From Sphingopyxis sp. YF1 (GTDB lineage: Bacteria; Pseudomonadota; Alphaproteobacteria; Sphingomonadales; Sphingomonadaceae), in contig NZ_CP033204.1 of assembly GCF_022701295.1 (NCBI RefSeq), positions 1,488,001 to 1,552,000 of the forward strand: DNA of 64,000 nt, written 5' to 3'. Position numbers and translations under genes: made by a program. Position 1 is the stretch's first letter; each line of letters begins with the position of its first letter. This document shows, in pieces, positions 42,079-51,707 of this stretch. The notes under the pieces are model-generated. The model made no database searches, was not told where the DNA came from, and saw only the letters and a list, made by a program, of their open reading frames with translations.

Positions 42079-42669
42079 TCAGAGCAGAAGCGCAAGCGAT
42101 CCGACGAGCAGGGCCGCCATCGTCCAGTTGAACGCCTTGAGCCGTGCCGGGCTCGACAGCCAGCCGCGCAACGACACGCCCATCACCGCCCACAGGCTGG
42201 TCGAGGGCAGGTTGATGACGCCGAAGACGAGTGCGACGAGCAGCACCGCGAAGAGATTGCGATCGGGGGCGTAGAGCGCGATCGCGGTCAGCGCCATCGA
42301 CCAGGCCTTGGGGTTGACCCACTGGAACAGCACTGCCTGCACGAAGGTCATCGGCTTGCCGCCCGCGTTGCCCGCGGTGTCGGGCGCGGCGGCGTTGGCG
42401 ATCTTCCACGCAAGCCACAGCAGATAGGTGACGCTCACCACCTTGAGGACCAGATTGAGTACGGGGAACAGGTCGAACAGTCCCATCAGCCCGACCCCGA
42501 CGAGGATGATCATCAGCGTGAAGCCGATCCCGACCCCGAGCGCATGCGGGACGGTGCGGCGAAGGCCGAAATTGGCCCCCGATGCCATCAGCATCATGTT
42601 GTTCGGTCCCGGCGTGATCGACGAGACGAGCGCGAAGGCGGAGAGTGCGAGCAGGGCGGTCTGATTCAT
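42079..42669 (-). CDS. LysE/RhtB-family amino acid exporter
   Basis: A 196-residue polytopic membrane protein with the LysE signature ALVSSITPGPNNMMLMASGANFGLRRTVPHALGVGIGF near the N-terminus and six hydrophobic segments. It exports amino acids or related compounds. It is divergent from an Lrp-family regulator across only 72 bp of AT-rich DNA, the usual arrangement in which the regulator senses the amino acid and switches on the exporter. Confidence 0.9.
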   Translation of the reverse strand: MNQTALLALSAFALVSSITPGPNNMMLMASGANFGLRRTVPHALGVGIGFTLMIILVGVGLMGLFDLFPVLNLVLKVVSVTYLLWLAWKIANAAAPDTAGNAGGKPMTFVQAVLFQWVNPKAWSMALTAIALYAPDRNLFAVLLVALVFGVINLPSTSLWAVMGVSLRGWLSSPARLKAFNWTMAALLVGSLALLL

Positions 42670-42741
42670 GCGCGCAACATAGTTCGGATTTTGTGATACG
42701 GATTGCAAAGAAAGCCCGATCTGCGGTAAAATGCACAATCG

Positions 42742-43194
42742 ATGATCAAAATCGATACCATAGACCGCAAGATATTGCGCGAGCTGTCCGCGAACGGGCG
42801 AATCCCCAATATCGAGCTCGCCGAGCGCGTCGGGTTATCGCCGTCGGCGTGCCTGCGCCGCGTGCAGGAACTCGAGCGCAGCGGCGTGATCACCGGCTAT
42901 CGCGCGCGTATCGATCCCGCAAAGGTTGGCAACGGCTTCCTCGCCTATGTCACCGTCGGCCTGTCGACGCACACCAAGAAGGCGCAGGCGGGGTTCGAGG
43001 CGGCGATGGCCGAGGCGCCCGAGGTGCGCGAGTGTCACAATATCACCGGGGCGATCGAATATCTGCTGCGTGTCGAGGCGGCCGACCTTGCGGCGTACAA
43101 GCATTTCCACACCGAGGTGCTCGGCGTGCTGCCGCAAGTGCATTCGATCACCACCTATGTGCTGATGGACTCGCCCAAGGACGAGCGGGCATAG
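42742..43194 (+). CDS. Lrp/AsnC-family transcriptional regulator
   Basis: A 150-residue regulator: helix-turn-helix [49 protein letters not shown] at the N-terminus and a ligand-binding RAM domain with [46 protein letters not shown]. It is likely to control the divergent LysE exporter gene; the 72-bp intergenic region is AT-rich (for example GTAAAATGCACAATCG). The ligand is not known. Confidence 0.93.
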   Translation: MIKIDTIDRKILRELSANGRIPNIELAERVGLSPSACLRRVQELERSGVITGYRARIDPAKVGNGFLAYVTVGLSTHTKKAQAGFEAAMAEAPEVRECHNITGAIEYLLRVEAADLAAYKHFHTEVLGVLPQVHSITTYVLMDSPKDERA

Positions 43195-43261
43195 TTTTTC
43201 TTCGCCCCGCCCGCGACGCGAGGCGCTTGAACCCGGCACGGCGCGACCGCATATCGGTTTC

Positions 43262-44248
43262 ATGCTGAAACTATCCTTCCTCGACCTCGTCCCCGTCACC
43301 GACACGGGAACGATCGCCCAGTCGCTCGCCAACGCCGCCGATCTCGCGCGTCACGCCGAGGTGCTTGGCTACGAACGCTATTGGGTTGCCGAGCACCACG
43401 GGATGGCGGGGATCGCCAGCGCCGCGACCGCGGTCGTGCTCGCGCATATCGGGCAGGCGACCTCGACGATCCGCATCGGCGCGGGCGGGATCATGCTGCC
43501 GAACCATGCGCCGATGGTGATCGCCGAGCAGTTCGGCACGCTCGAGGCTTTGTTCCCCGGCCGCGTCGACCTCGGGCTCGGCCGCGCACCGGGCTCGGAC
43601 GGCGTCGTCGCGCGCGCGCTGCGCCGCAATCTTGCGAGCGACGAGCGCCAGTTCCCGCAGGATGTCGTCGAATTGCAGGCCTTTCTGGCCGGCGACGACC
43701 GCCTCGGAATCCGGGCGGTGCCGGGCGAGGGCACCAACGTGCCGCTGTGGATCCTGGGATCGAGCCTATTCGGCGCGCAGCTCGCCGCTGCGCTCGGGCT
43801 GCCCTATGCCTTTGCGAGCCACTTCGCGCCCGACGCGCTCGACGAGGCGCTCGACATCTACCGCCGTCAGTTCAAGCCGTCGGCGCAGCTTGCCGAGCCC
43901 TACGCCGCCGCGGCGTTCAACGTTTTTGCCGCCGACACGCGCGAGGAGGCCGAGCTGCTCGCTTCGTCGCAGCAGCAGGCCTTCGTTGCGCTGCGCACCG
44001 GCAATCCGGGCAAAATGAAAGCGCCGCTCGCGGGGTACAGGGACGGTCTGCCGCCCAATGCGCGCGCGATCCTCGATCATGTCCTGCAATGTTCGGCGGT
44101 CGGTACGGTCGATGACGTCGCGGCAGGCCTCAAGGCCTTTGCCGCGCGCACCGGCGTCGACGAGGTGATCGTCGCTTCTTCGATGTACGATCATGACGCG
44201 CGCAAGCATTCGGTGGCGCTGGCGATGGAGGCGGCGCGCAGCCTGTAA
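43262..44248 (+). CDS. Luciferase-like (LLM class) flavin-dependent monooxygenase
   Basis: A 328-residue FMN-dependent TIM-barrel enzyme: [95 protein letters not shown], then [26 protein letters not shown]. This is the small MsnO8/YhbW-like subgroup of bacterial luciferase relatives, whose substrates are mostly unknown. It starts 67 bp after the Lrp gene in the same direction. Confidence 0.88.
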   Translation: MLKLSFLDLVPVTDTGTIAQSLANAADLARHAEVLGYERYWVAEHHGMAGIASAATAVVLAHIGQATSTIRIGAGGIMLPNHAPMVIAEQFGTLEALFPGRVDLGLGRAPGSDGVVARALRRNLASDERQFPQDVVELQAFLAGDDRLGIRAVPGEGTNVPLWILGSSLFGAQLAAALGLPYAFASHFAPDALDEALDIYRRQFKPSAQLAEPYAAAAFNVFAADTREEAELLASSQQQAFVALRTGNPGKMKAPLAGYRDGLPPNARAILDHVLQCSAVGTVDDVAAGLKAFAARTGVDEVIVASSMYDHDARKHSVALAMEAARSL

Positions 44249-44278
44249 GCGGTCCGGCGAACAGGCGGTTCGGGCGGC

Positions 44279-44764
44279 CTATTTCGCGACCGAATCGCGG
44301 TCGCTCTGCCGGCTGTCCGGGGTGTCGTCGCGCCGGATGAAGCTGATCTTGCCCTGGGGTTCGAGGATGGCCCATGCCACCTGCCTGATGTGGGCAATCC
44401 CGGCGAGGCGCATTTCGGATTCGATTTCGGTGCGGGTCAGGCGATCGCGACGCAAATTTTCCTCGCACAGCCTGCCGTCGCAGATCACGATCTTGGGCCG
44501 GCCTTCGAGCGGGTCCTTGAGGCGCGGAAACAAATAGCTGAGCCAGCTGAGTACAACGCCCCAGAAAGCGAAGGTGCAAATGGCAAGCGTTGCACCCGTC
44601 ACGCTGAAATCATTGTGTGTCACCCCCTGCTGGATGAGGTCGCCCATCACGACCAGCACGACGAGTTCGAATGGCGTCATCTGCCCGAGCTCGCGCTTGC
44701 CGAGCAGCCGCAGCAGGGCGTAGAGCACGGCGAACATCACGGTGGCGCGGAGCACGATATCCAT
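44279..44764 (-). CDS. DUF421/YetF-type membrane protein
   Basis: A 161-residue protein with three N-terminal membrane helices and the DUF421 signature LRLLGKRELGQMTPFELVVLVVMGDLIQQG. A small cytosolic domain follows, with GRLCEENLRRDRLTRTEIESEMRLAGIAHIRQVAWAILEPQGKISFI. Function is unknown. Its ATG shares a base with the stop of the gene upstream (TGATG), so the two are coupled. Confidence 0.88.
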   Translation of the reverse strand: MDIVLRATVMFAVLYALLRLLGKRELGQMTPFELVVLVVMGDLIQQGVTHNDFSVTGATLAICTFAFWGVVLSWLSYLFPRLKDPLEGRPKIVICDGRLCEENLRRDRLTRTEIESEMRLAGIAHIRQVAWAILEPQGKISFIRRDDTPDSRQSDRDSVAK

Positions 44765-45294
44765 CAGGGAAAGACCCTGATCGAAAGCGGCACACGCCCG
44801 ATCCGCCGATCGCCGTCATAGAGCAGCATGCTGCCGGCCGTCCCGGCGAACAGCGGCGGATTGATCTGTCCGTCGATCTTTACGCGCAGGCGTTCGCCGG
44901 CCTTCATCGGCCCGTAGGACCAGCGCAGCAGCCCGTCGCGATAGGTTTCCCCGGCGGGCGATGGCAAGGTGGTGTTGATCGTCATGTCGCGCCAGAGTTC
45001 GGGCGTCACCGCGATCACGGCGTCGCCGAGATCGGTATGGGCTTCAATCTCGACCTGCGTTTCGAAAAACTCCCCGTTGCGGAGCGTTCGCGGCGTATCG
45101 ACGACCAGCGAGGCGGCGTCGAAATCACCCTTGACCGGCGCCGTGCGGCCGCCGCCAGTCAGGTCGAGCAGGGCGAGCAGCAGGAATGAACCGAGCAGGA
45201 TGGCCGACAGCGGGCTGGCGTGGCGTGCGAACAGGCGGCCGCCGTGAAGGTGGCTTTCGTCGAGGCCGTCGGGAAATCTGCGGGCTTTGGACAT
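44764..45294 (-). CDS. Membrane-anchored protein, unknown function, paired with DUF421
   Basis: A 176-residue protein with one hydrophobic segment ILLGSFLLLALLDLTGGG near residues 30-47 and an exported beta-rich domain containing VDTPRTLRNGEFFETQVEIEAHTDLGDAVIAVTPELW and AGERLRVKIDGQINPPLFAGTAGSMLLYDGD. No family is recognised. It is coupled to DUF421 by TGATG. The start at 45294 is preceded by AAGGAGAGG, a strong ribosome binding site. Confidence 0.8.
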   Translation of the reverse strand: MSKARRFPDGLDESHLHGGRLFARHASPLSAILLGSFLLLALLDLTGGGRTAPVKGDFDAASLVVDTPRTLRNGEFFETQVEIEAHTDLGDAVIAVTPELWRDMTINTTLPSPAGETYRDGLLRWSYGPMKAGERLRVKIDGQINPPLFAGTAGSMLLYDGDRRIGRVPLSIRVFP

Positions 45295-45461
45295 GCCTCT
45301 CCTTTCTCGATCCCTTGAGCAACGGAATCGGCAAGAAAAAGTTGCCTCGCGTCCCCTGGCGCGCCGCGCGCCGCGGCGGGTGATCGCTGCCATTGATTTG
45401 TCCCATTGCGAGCCCTATTGCGCGCCATTCCGTTCCGCCCCGTTTTGAAAGGTGCAAACTC

Positions 45462-46649
45462 ATGTCGATCACGCCGCTGATGCCCGTCTACCCCCGGTGC
45501 GCCGTGCGTCCGGTGCGAGGCGAAGGCGCCTATCTGATCGGCGAGCGAGGCGAGCGTTATCTGGACTTCGCGAGCGGCATCGCGGTCAATCTGCTCGGCC
45601 ACGGCCATCCGCACCTGACCCAGGCGATCCAGGATCAGGCCGCGACGCTGATGCACGTGTCGAACCTGTACGGCAGCCCGCAGGGCGAGGCCTTTGCGCA
45701 GCGGCTGGTCGACAACACCTTTGCCGACACCGTTTTCTTCACCAACTCGGGCGCCGAAGCGGTCGAGTGCGCGATCAAGACCGCGCGTGCCTATCACTCG
45801 AGCGCGGGCAATGCCGAAAAGCATAATCTGATCAACTTCAACAACGCTTTCCACGGCCGCACGCTGGGGACGATCTCCGCGACCAACCAGGAAAAGCTGC
45901 GCAAGGGTTTCGATCCGCTGCTGCCGGGCTTCGCTTACGCGCCGTTCGACGATGTCAACGCGGCGCTCGATCTTGTCGACGACAACACCGCGGGTTTCCT
46001 GATCGAGCCGGTGCAGGGCGAGGGCGGCATCCGCCCGGCTTCGCAGCCCTTTCTCCAGGCGCTGCGCGATATCTGCGACAAGCGCGACCTGATGCTCATT
46101 TTCGACGAGGTTCAGTGCGGCGTCGCACGCACCGGCACGCTCTATGCCTATGAACAATATGGCATCGCGCCCGATATCATGGCGACCGCGAAGGGCATCG
46201 GCGGCGGCTTCCCGCTGGGAGCGTGCCTTGCGACCGAAAAGGCCGCGCGCGGCATGGTGATCGGCACCCACGGCTCGACCTATGGCGGCAACCCGCTGGC
46301 GATGGCGGCCGGGCAGGCGGTGTTCGACGTGATCCTCGAGGATGGCTTCCTCGACGGCGTCAAGGCGACCGGCGAACGGCTGCGCGGCGCGCTCGAACAG
46401 CTGATTCCGAACCACGACAACCTGTTCGAAAGCGTGCGCGGCATGGGGCTTATGCTCGGCATCAAGCTCAAGAGCGACAGCCGCGCCTTTGTCGCGCATC
46501 TGCGCGACAACCACGGGCTGCTCACCGTCGCGGCGGGCGACAATGTCGTGCGTATCCTGCCTCCGCTCAACATCGAGCAGGGTCATATCGACGAATGCAT
46601 CGCCAAATTGTCGGCGGGGGCGGCGAGCTATACGCCGCCGGCGTCCTGA
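45462..46649 (+). CDS. argD: Acetylornithine aminotransferase
   Basis: A 395-residue class III aminotransferase. The PLP-binding lysine is K244 in [15 protein letters not shown], preceded by [28 protein letters not shown] and [15 protein letters not shown] are also typical. It transfers the amino group to N-acetylglutamate semialdehyde in arginine synthesis. The start has GAAAGG eight bases upstream. It leads the argD-argF-hslO run, with 31 bp to argF. Confidence 0.94.
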   Translation: MSITPLMPVYPRCAVRPVRGEGAYLIGERGERYLDFASGIAVNLLGHGHPHLTQAIQDQAATLMHVSNLYGSPQGEAFAQRLVDNTFADTVFFTNSGAEAVECAIKTARAYHSSAGNAEKHNLINFNNAFHGRTLGTISATNQEKLRKGFDPLLPGFAYAPFDDVNAALDLVDDNTAGFLIEPVQGEGGIRPASQPFLQALRDICDKRDLMLIFDEVQCGVARTGTLYAYEQYGIAPDIMATAKGIGGGFPLGACLATEKAARGMVIGTHGSTYGGNPLAMAAGQAVFDVILEDGFLDGVKATGERLRGALEQLIPNHDNLFESVRGMGLMLGIKLKSDSRAFVAHLRDNHGLLTVAAGDNVVRILPPLNIEQGHIDECIAKLSAGAASYTPPAS

Positions 46650-46680
46650 TGTTCGCCGTTCCTGTCGAACGGAGGGCATG

Positions 46681-47604
46681 ATGCGGCACTTCCTGAACCT
46701 GTCCGACGCGGGCGGGGATGCGATCGCGGCGATGCTGTCCGACGCGATCGCCCGCAAGGGCGCGCGCGCGGGCTGGCCCAAGGCGCGTCCTGACGCGGAC
46801 AAGCCGCTCGCCGACCATGTGCTGGCGATGGTGTTCGAGAAGAATTCGACGCGCACGCGCTGTTCGTTCGACATCGCGATCCGCCAGCTCGGCGGGGTAC
46901 CGATGATCCTCGACGCAGGGACGAGCCAGCTCGGCCGCGGCGAGACGATCGCCGACACCGCGCGCGTGCTGTCGCGTTACGCCGATGCGATCATGATCCG
47001 TACCGATCATCACGACAAGATCGAGGAACTGGCGCATCACGCCACGGTTCCCGTCATCAACGGACTGACCGACCTGTCGCACCCGTGCCAGATCGTCGCC
47101 GATCTGCTGACGCTGGTCGAGGGCGGCAAGGCGCTGCCGGGTCTCGAGCTTGCGTGGCTGGGCGACGGCAACAATGTGCTGGCGTCGCTGATCGAGGCGG
47201 CGGGGCTGTTCGGCTTCAACGTCCGCGCGGGCGTGCCGCAGGGCTATGAACCCGACGCGAGCTTCGTCGAGGCGGCGCGCGCGAAGGGCGCGCGTATCGA
47301 CATCGTCCGCGACGCGCGCGAGGCGGTGGCGGGCGCCGATGTCGTCGTCACCGACACCTGGGTGTCGATGGGCCAGGATCACGCGCACAACAAGCTGGCG
47401 GCGATGGCGCCCTATCAGGTCGATGAACGGCTGATGGGCGGCGCGAAGGGCGACGCGCTCTTCCTCCACTGCCTGCCCGCGCACCGCGGCGAAGAAGTCG
47501 TCGACGCGGTAATCGACGGCCCCCGGTCGCGCGTGTGGGACGAGGCGGAAAACCGCGTCCATGCGCAGAAGTCGGTGCTGCTCTGGGCGCTCGAAAAGCT
47601 GTGA
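46681..47604 (+). CDS. argF: Ornithine carbamoyltransferase
   Basis: A 307-residue carbamoyltransferase. The carbamoyl-phosphate site STRTR is at residues 56-60, HPCQ at 134-137, and the ornithine/citrulline HCLP motif ([12 protein letters not shown]) is in the C-terminal half, with DTWVSMGQ before it. Two adjacent ATGs occur (46678 and 46681); GGAGG is best spaced for the second. hslO starts four bases before its stop (GTGA), so the genes are coupled. Confidence 0.94.
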   Translation: MRHFLNLSDAGGDAIAAMLSDAIARKGARAGWPKARPDADKPLADHVLAMVFEKNSTRTRCSFDIAIRQLGGVPMILDAGTSQLGRGETIADTARVLSRYADAIMIRTDHHDKIEELAHHATVPVINGLTDLSHPCQIVADLLTLVEGGKALPGLELAWLGDGNNVLASLIEAAGLFGFNVRAGVPQGYEPDASFVEAARAKGARIDIVRDAREAVAGADVVVTDTWVSMGQDHAHNKLAAMAPYQVDERLMGGAKGDALFLHCLPAHRGEEVVDAVIDGPRSRVWDEAENRVHAQKSVLLWALEKL

Positions 47605-48515
47605 GCGATATCGTCGAGACCTGGTTCGACCAGCCGCTGGTCTTCACCATCGCCGCGCGCCATGTGCGCGGGCGACTGGTGCGGCTTGGACCGGTGCTCA
47701 ACACGATCATGGCGGCGCACAGCTACCCGCCGGTCGCTGAAAAGCTGCTGGCCGAGGCGCTGGTGCTCACGGTTCTGCTCGGCTCGACGCTCAAGGCCGA
47801 GGGCGGTCAGATGACGCTGCAGGCGCAGACCGGCGGCGGGCCGGTCGAACTGCTCGTTTGCGACTATCGCGGCGGCGAACTGCGCGGCTATCTGAAGTTC
47901 GATGCCGAGCGCCTGGCCGAGGTCGGACCCGATCCGACGCTGTTCGCGTTGTTCGGCGAGGGGTTCCTCGCGATCACCTTTGACCAGGAAGCGAGCGGCG
48001 AGCGTTACCAGGGCATCGTTCCGCTCGAAGGATCGTCGATCGGCGATGCCGCCGAACATTATTTCGTGCAGTCCGAGCAGATCCCGAGCCTGATCAGCCT
48101 CGCTGCACGCCACGATGCCGAGGCGGGGTGCGTTGCCGGTGGTCTGCTGCTCCAGCATCTCCCGGAGGGTGAGGTCGGGCGCGACCGGCTGCACGTGCGT
48201 CACGCGCACGGCGAATGGGAACATGCGCGCACGATTGCCGCGACGCTCAAGGATGAGGAACTCACCGACCCCGCGACGTCGCTCGAGACGCTCGCGTGGC
48301 GCCTGTTCCACGAGGATGAGGTGCGCATCGAGCCGGGTGTCACGGTGACGCGCGGGTGCCGTTGCAGCCCCGAATATTTTGCGGGGGTGCTGCGCCAGTT
48401 CCCCGAAGTCGAGCGCATCGACATGGCCGATACGACAGGAAATATCGTCGTCGATTGCGCGTTCTGCTCGCGGAATTTCCCGATCCCGCTCGAAGAAATC
48501 GCCGCGTCGCACTGA
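47601..48515 (+). CDS. hslO: Hsp33 redox-regulated molecular chaperone
   Basis: A 304-residue holdase chaperone switched on by oxidation. The C-terminal zinc center consists of GCRCSPEYF and DCAFCSRNF, giving the CxC and CxxC pairs. The N-terminal fold includes [29 protein letters not shown]. The GTG start overlaps the argF stop by four bases. argD-argF-hslO linkage is frequent in alphaproteobacteria, so the gene is in its usual place. Confidence 0.94.
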   Translation: MSDIVETWFDQPLVFTIAARHVRGRLVRLGPVLNTIMAAHSYPPVAEKLLAEALVLTVLLGSTLKAEGGQMTLQAQTGGGPVELLVCDYRGGELRGYLKFDAERLAEVGPDPTLFALFGEGFLAITFDQEASGERYQGIVPLEGSSIGDAAEHYFVQSEQIPSLISLAARHDAEAGCVAGGLLLQHLPEGEVGRDRLHVRHAHGEWEHARTIAATLKDEELTDPATSLETLAWRLFHEDEVRIEPGVTVTRGCRCSPEYFAGVLRQFPEVERIDMADTTGNIVVDCAFCSRNFPIPLEEIAASH

Positions 48516-48640
48516 GCGTTGCAGCGACGAGGCGAGGGTTTCTGGCGCCAAGCGGTTGAAATCGCGGCGCCCCATTGCTACATCCATGCCCACGGGGTCG
48601 CATCTCTCGCCCGATCGTGGTAGCCAGTGGATAGGTTCGA

Positions 48641-49063
48641 ATGGCGATCTTCTCTCCCGCATTGAAATATGGTCTTGGCGCCTGTGCGCTCGCCTGCGCG
48701 ACCGCGGTGCCCGCTCAGGCGCCGTCGCTGGCGATGCTCGACCAGCTCGAAAAGGGGCAGTGGCAGCTCAAGGAGCGCGACAGTTCGGTCATCGTGCAGA
48801 CGCTGTGCGTCGGCGATGCCCGCCGGATGATCCAGATCTATCATCCGCGGAACAATTGCTCGCGCTACGTGATCGAGGACGGCGCGAAGTCGGTGACGGT
48901 GCATTACACCTGTCCCGGCGCGGGCCATGGCCGCACGTCGATCCGCTCCGAGACCAATCGCCTCGTCCAGATCGACACGCAGGGCATCGCCGACGGCAAG
49001 CCCTTCTCGCAGGCGATCGAGGCGCGCAGGATCGGCGCCTGCGCAGGCGGCGGGCGCAAGTGA
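48641..49063 (+). CDS. Secreted protein, DUF3617-like
   Basis: A 140-residue exported protein with a signal peptide (YGLGACALACATAVPAQA) and a mature domain that begins LEKGQWQLKERD and has paired cysteines in QTLCVGD, NNCSRY, HYTCPG and a C-terminal GAC. The pattern (a protein beginning with 'G-W/Q-W-x-L/V' and four cysteines) is like DUF3617 proteins, but I hold that loosely. It stands alone between hslO and queC. Confidence 0.7.
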   Translation: MAIFSPALKYGLGACALACATAVPAQAPSLAMLDQLEKGQWQLKERDSSVIVQTLCVGDARRMIQIYHPRNNCSRYVIEDGAKSVTVHYTCPGAGHGRTSIRSETNRLVQIDTQGIADGKPFSQAIEARRIGACAGGGRK

Positions 49064-49163
49064 TCGCGGGATGGACTGTAACCCGCCTTTAACCATCGCC
49101 GGTTAGGATGGCGGCACGACGCACCGATGTGTGTCCTTCTCCCTAACGGCTTTCAGGCCGAAC

Positions 49164-49192
49164 TGGGCCGCGTGGCGATGCCGGGCGGCCCA
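49164..49192 (+). promoter_or_regulatory. Stable hairpin in the queC leader
   Basis: TGGGCCGC and its exact reverse complement GCGGCCCA pair at 49164-49171 and 49185-49192, and the 13-base loop can itself pair GGC with GCC. A smaller hairpin CGGC-CTTTCAG-GCCG precedes it at about 49147-49160. The sequence after it (AATTCTTTG) is not a convincing terminator tail. The hairpin lies about 65 bases before the chosen queC start. No preQ1 riboswitch consensus is seen. Confidence 0.4.
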
Positions 49193-49257
49193 ATTCTTTG
49201 GTGCGATGCAGCATGGCGCACCTTGCGTCGCGCCGCGCGGCGGCGTATCGGGCGCGG

Positions 49258-49944
49258 ATGCAGGATCTGGCCGGAAAAACGCTGATCGTCCTCCTTTCGG
49301 GCGGGCTCGACTCGATGGTGTGCGCGGGGCTCGCGCGCGAGGCGGGGGCGCGCATCGTCGCGCTGACCGTCGATTACAACCAGCGCCACCGCGTCGAGCT
49401 GGAATCGGCGGCGCGTATCGCGCGCACCGTCGGCGCCGCCGAACATATCGTGCTGCCGCTCGATCTTCGCCGCTTCGGCGGTTCGGCGCTGACCGCCGAC
49501 CTCGACGTGCCCAAGGACGGGGTAGACGAGCACGAGGTCCCGATCACCTATGTGCCCGCGCGCAACCTGATCTTCCTGTCGCTGACGCTGGGGCTCGCCG
49601 AGGCGCGCCGTGCGCAGGACATCGTGATCGGGGTCAATGCGCTCGACTATTCGGGCTATCCCGACTGCCGGCCCGATTTCATCGCAGGGTTCGAGGCGCT
49701 GGCGCGGCTTGCGACGCGCGACGGCGACAAGGGCGTCGATTTCCGGATTCACGCGCCGCTCCAGCACATGACCAAGGCCGACATCGCCGCCGAAGCGGCG
49801 CGGCTCGGCATGGATGCGGGCGAGAGCTGGTCGTGCTACGATCCGACCCCCGAGGGACTGCACTGCGGACTTTGCGACAGCTGCCGCCTGCGCAGCAAGG
49901 GGTTCGCCGAGGCGGGGCTTCCCGACCCGACGCGCTACGCCTGA
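49258..49944 (+). CDS. queC: 7-cyano-7-deazaguanine synthase
   Basis: A 228-residue PP-loop ATPase that converts 7-carboxy-7-deazaguanine to preQ0 in queuosine synthesis. LSGGLDSMVCAGLAREAG is the P-loop near the N-terminus; DYNQRHRVELESA, NALDYSGYPDCRPDF and the zinc-binding cysteines in WSCYDPTPEGLHCGLCDSCRLRSKGFAEAG follow. An upstream ATG at 49213 would add 15 Ala/Arg-rich residues not usual in the family, so I prefer 49258. queE follows after one base. Confidence 0.93.
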   Translation: MQDLAGKTLIVLLSGGLDSMVCAGLAREAGARIVALTVDYNQRHRVELESAARIARTVGAAEHIVLPLDLRRFGGSALTADLDVPKDGVDEHEVPITYVPARNLIFLSLTLGLAEARRAQDIVIGVNALDYSGYPDCRPDFIAGFEALARLATRDGDKGVDFRIHAPLQHMTKADIAAEAARLGMDAGESWSCYDPTPEGLHCGLCDSCRLRSKGFAEAGLPDPTRYA

Positions 49945-49945
49945 C

Positions 49946-50578
49946 ATGGCCTATGCCGTCAAAGAGATATTTCTGACGCTGCAGGGCGAGGGCGCGCAGG
50001 CCGGGCGCCGCGCGGTGTTCTGCCGCTTCGCCGGCTGCAACCTGTGGACGGGACGCGAACAGGACCGCCCCAAGGCGGTCTGCCGCTTCTGCGACACCGA
50101 TTTCGTCGGCACCGACGGCACGCTCGGGGGCAAATATGCCGACGCCCCCGCGCTTGCTACGATGATCGCATCGGCGTGGGGCGAGGGGGAGGCCGACCGC
50201 TATGTCGTGCTCACCGGCGGCGAACCGATGTTGCAGGTCGACGACGCGCTGATCGACGCGCTCCACGCCAGGGGCTTCACGATCGCGATCGAAAGCAACG
50301 GCACGTTCGCGATTCCGCGCAGCATCGACTGGATCTGCGTCAGCCCCAAGGCGGGGAGCGATCTGGTGCAGACAAGCGGCGACGAACTCAAGCTCGTCTG
50401 GCCGCAGCCGGGGAGCGACGTCGGGCACCTTGCAACGCTCGATTTCACGCACCGGCTTGTCCAGCCGCTCGACGATCCGAAAGCGGGGGACAATGTGCGG
50501 GCTTGCGTCGAACTGGTGATGGCCGACCCGCGCTGGCGCCTGTCGTTGCAGACGCACAAGAGCCTCGGCCTTCGCTAG
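49946..50578 (+). CDS. queE: 7-carboxy-7-deazaguanine synthase (radical SAM)
   Basis: A 210-residue radical SAM enzyme. The iron-sulfur cysteines are Cys31, Cys46 and Cys49, a CX14CX2C spacing (in GCNLW...VCRFCDTDF) instead of the usual CX3CX2C; this is the variant described for the Burkholderia-type QueE. The substrate-binding start IFLTLQGEGAQAGRRAVFCR and VVLTGGEPMLQVDDALI, ESNGTFAIP and VSPKAGSD are present. It makes 7-carboxy-7-deazaguanine for QueC, encoded directly upstream. Confidence 0.93.
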   Translation: MAYAVKEIFLTLQGEGAQAGRRAVFCRFAGCNLWTGREQDRPKAVCRFCDTDFVGTDGTLGGKYADAPALATMIASAWGEGEADRYVVLTGGEPMLQVDDALIDALHARGFTIAIESNGTFAIPRSIDWICVSPKAGSDLVQTSGDELKLVWPQPGSDVGHLATLDFTHRLVQPLDDPKAGDNVRACVELVMADPRWRLSLQTHKSLGLR

Positions 50579-50582
50579 GCCG

Positions 50583-50915
50583 TCACTCGCCGGCCTTTTT
50601 GGCGGGGGCGGCGGTTTCGGACTTGGCGACCGGGGTGGAGATCGCCACCGCTTCGCTGTCGCCCGCTTCTTCGGAGGCGTCTTCCGCATCCTCCTCGCCG
50701 GTCTTGGCCGCCGCTTTCGCGCTGCCGTCGTCGGGCACGCTGTTGTCGACCGCCGTTCCATCGCCGTCGGCATCGTCGAGGATGATCATCGAATCGCTGA
50801 TCGTGCCCGGCTGTACCTCGATCGCGTCGAGCTTGGTCGTGGTCTTCCCACCGGGTTCGCTGCCACAGGCGGCCAGCGCGAGAACCAGGAGCGATGCAAA
50901 GGCGATGCGGGTCAT
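50583..50915 (-). CDS. Small acidic lipoprotein
   Basis: A 110-residue protein with a signal peptide ending LAACGSEP, a lipobox with Cys17 as the likely lipidated residue. The mature part is rich in Asp, Glu and Ala (for example DDADGDGTAVDNS and GEEDAEDASEEAGDSEA) and probably disordered. It lies between queE and lipB on the minus strand, directly downstream of lipB (9-bp gap), and could be cotranscribed with it. Function unknown. Confidence 0.8.
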   Translation of the reverse strand: MTRIAFASLLVLALAACGSEPGGKTTTKLDAIEVQPGTISDSMIILDDADGDGTAVDNSVPDDGSAKAAAKTGEEDAEDASEEAGDSEAVAISTPVAKSETAAPAKKAGE

Positions 50916-50924
50916 GATCCTGTC

Positions 50925-51578
50925 CTAGTCGCTGCCTGAAATTTTGTCGAGAAAGGCTGGAAAGCCGGCGGCGAGCGCGGCATCGACCGCGGCGAAACCG
51001 GCCGCCTTGCCGAGCGCGGCGAGGCTGGTCACCGGAAATTCGGCAATCCCGCACGGAACGATGCCGCCGAAATGCGCCAGATCGGGCGTCACGTTGAGCG
51101 AAAAGCCGTGCATCGTCACCCAGCGTTTCACGCGCACCCCGATCGCGCCGATCTTGGCCTCGCGTCCCGTTTCGTCGTCGGTCCAGATGCCGATGCGCCC
51201 CTCGGCGCGGCGGGCATCGACGCCGAGCGTCGCGAGCGCGTCGATCACCCAGCCTTCGAGCGCATGGACATAGGCGCGCACGTCGCGGCCGCGCTGCGCG
51301 AGATCGAGCTGGACATAGCCGACGCGCTGGCCGGGGCCGTGATAGGTGTAGCGCCCGCCGCGCCCCGCGTCATAGACCGGAAAGCGCGGGTCGAGCAGTT
51401 CGGCCGGGTCGGCGCTGGTCCCTGCGGTGTAGAGCGGGGGGTGTTCGAGCAGCCAGACACGCTCGCGTCCGTCGCCCGCATGAATCGCCGCGGCGCGTGC
51501 TTCCATATCGGCGAGCGCGCCGATGTAGTCGGTCAGGCCGGGAGATAAGGTCCATTCGGGAAGCGGCAGGGCATGCAT
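50925..51578 (-). CDS. lipB: Octanoyltransferase (lipoate synthesis)
   Basis: A 217-residue enzyme that transfers octanoate from ACP to lipoyl domains. The catalytic residues are Lys142 in [10 protein letters not shown] and Cys176 in [28 protein letters not shown] and [21 protein letters not shown] are the conserved substrate-site segments. The start at 51578 gives normal length; an in-frame Met 12 residues upstream is possible. It is divergent from the first polytopic membrane gene. Confidence 0.94.
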   Translation of the reverse strand: MHALPLPEWTLSPGLTDYIGALADMEARAAAIHAGDGRERVWLLEHPPLYTAGTSADPAELLDPRFPVYDAGRGGRYTYHGPGQRVGYVQLDLAQRGRDVRAYVHALEGWVIDALATLGVDARRAEGRIGIWTDDETGREAKIGAIGVRVKRWVTMHGFSLNVTPDLAHFGGIVPCGIAEFPVTSLAALGKAAGFAAVDAALAAGFPAFLDKISGSD

Positions 51579-51707
51579 GCCGCCGCTCCTGCCTCCCCGC
51601 GCGAGCTTGTGCAAGGGGCGGCGGCTAAATCACTAACAAGGCTGGACATCGCGGTCCAAGAGGGCCAGTCTGCGTCGCCACGAAGCCAGACAAGCAACGG
51701 GGTATCG

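Noticed and set aside
49064..49257. preQ1 riboswitch before queC
   Set aside because: The characteristic preQ1-I and preQ1-II consensus segments could not be found; only generic hairpins are present.
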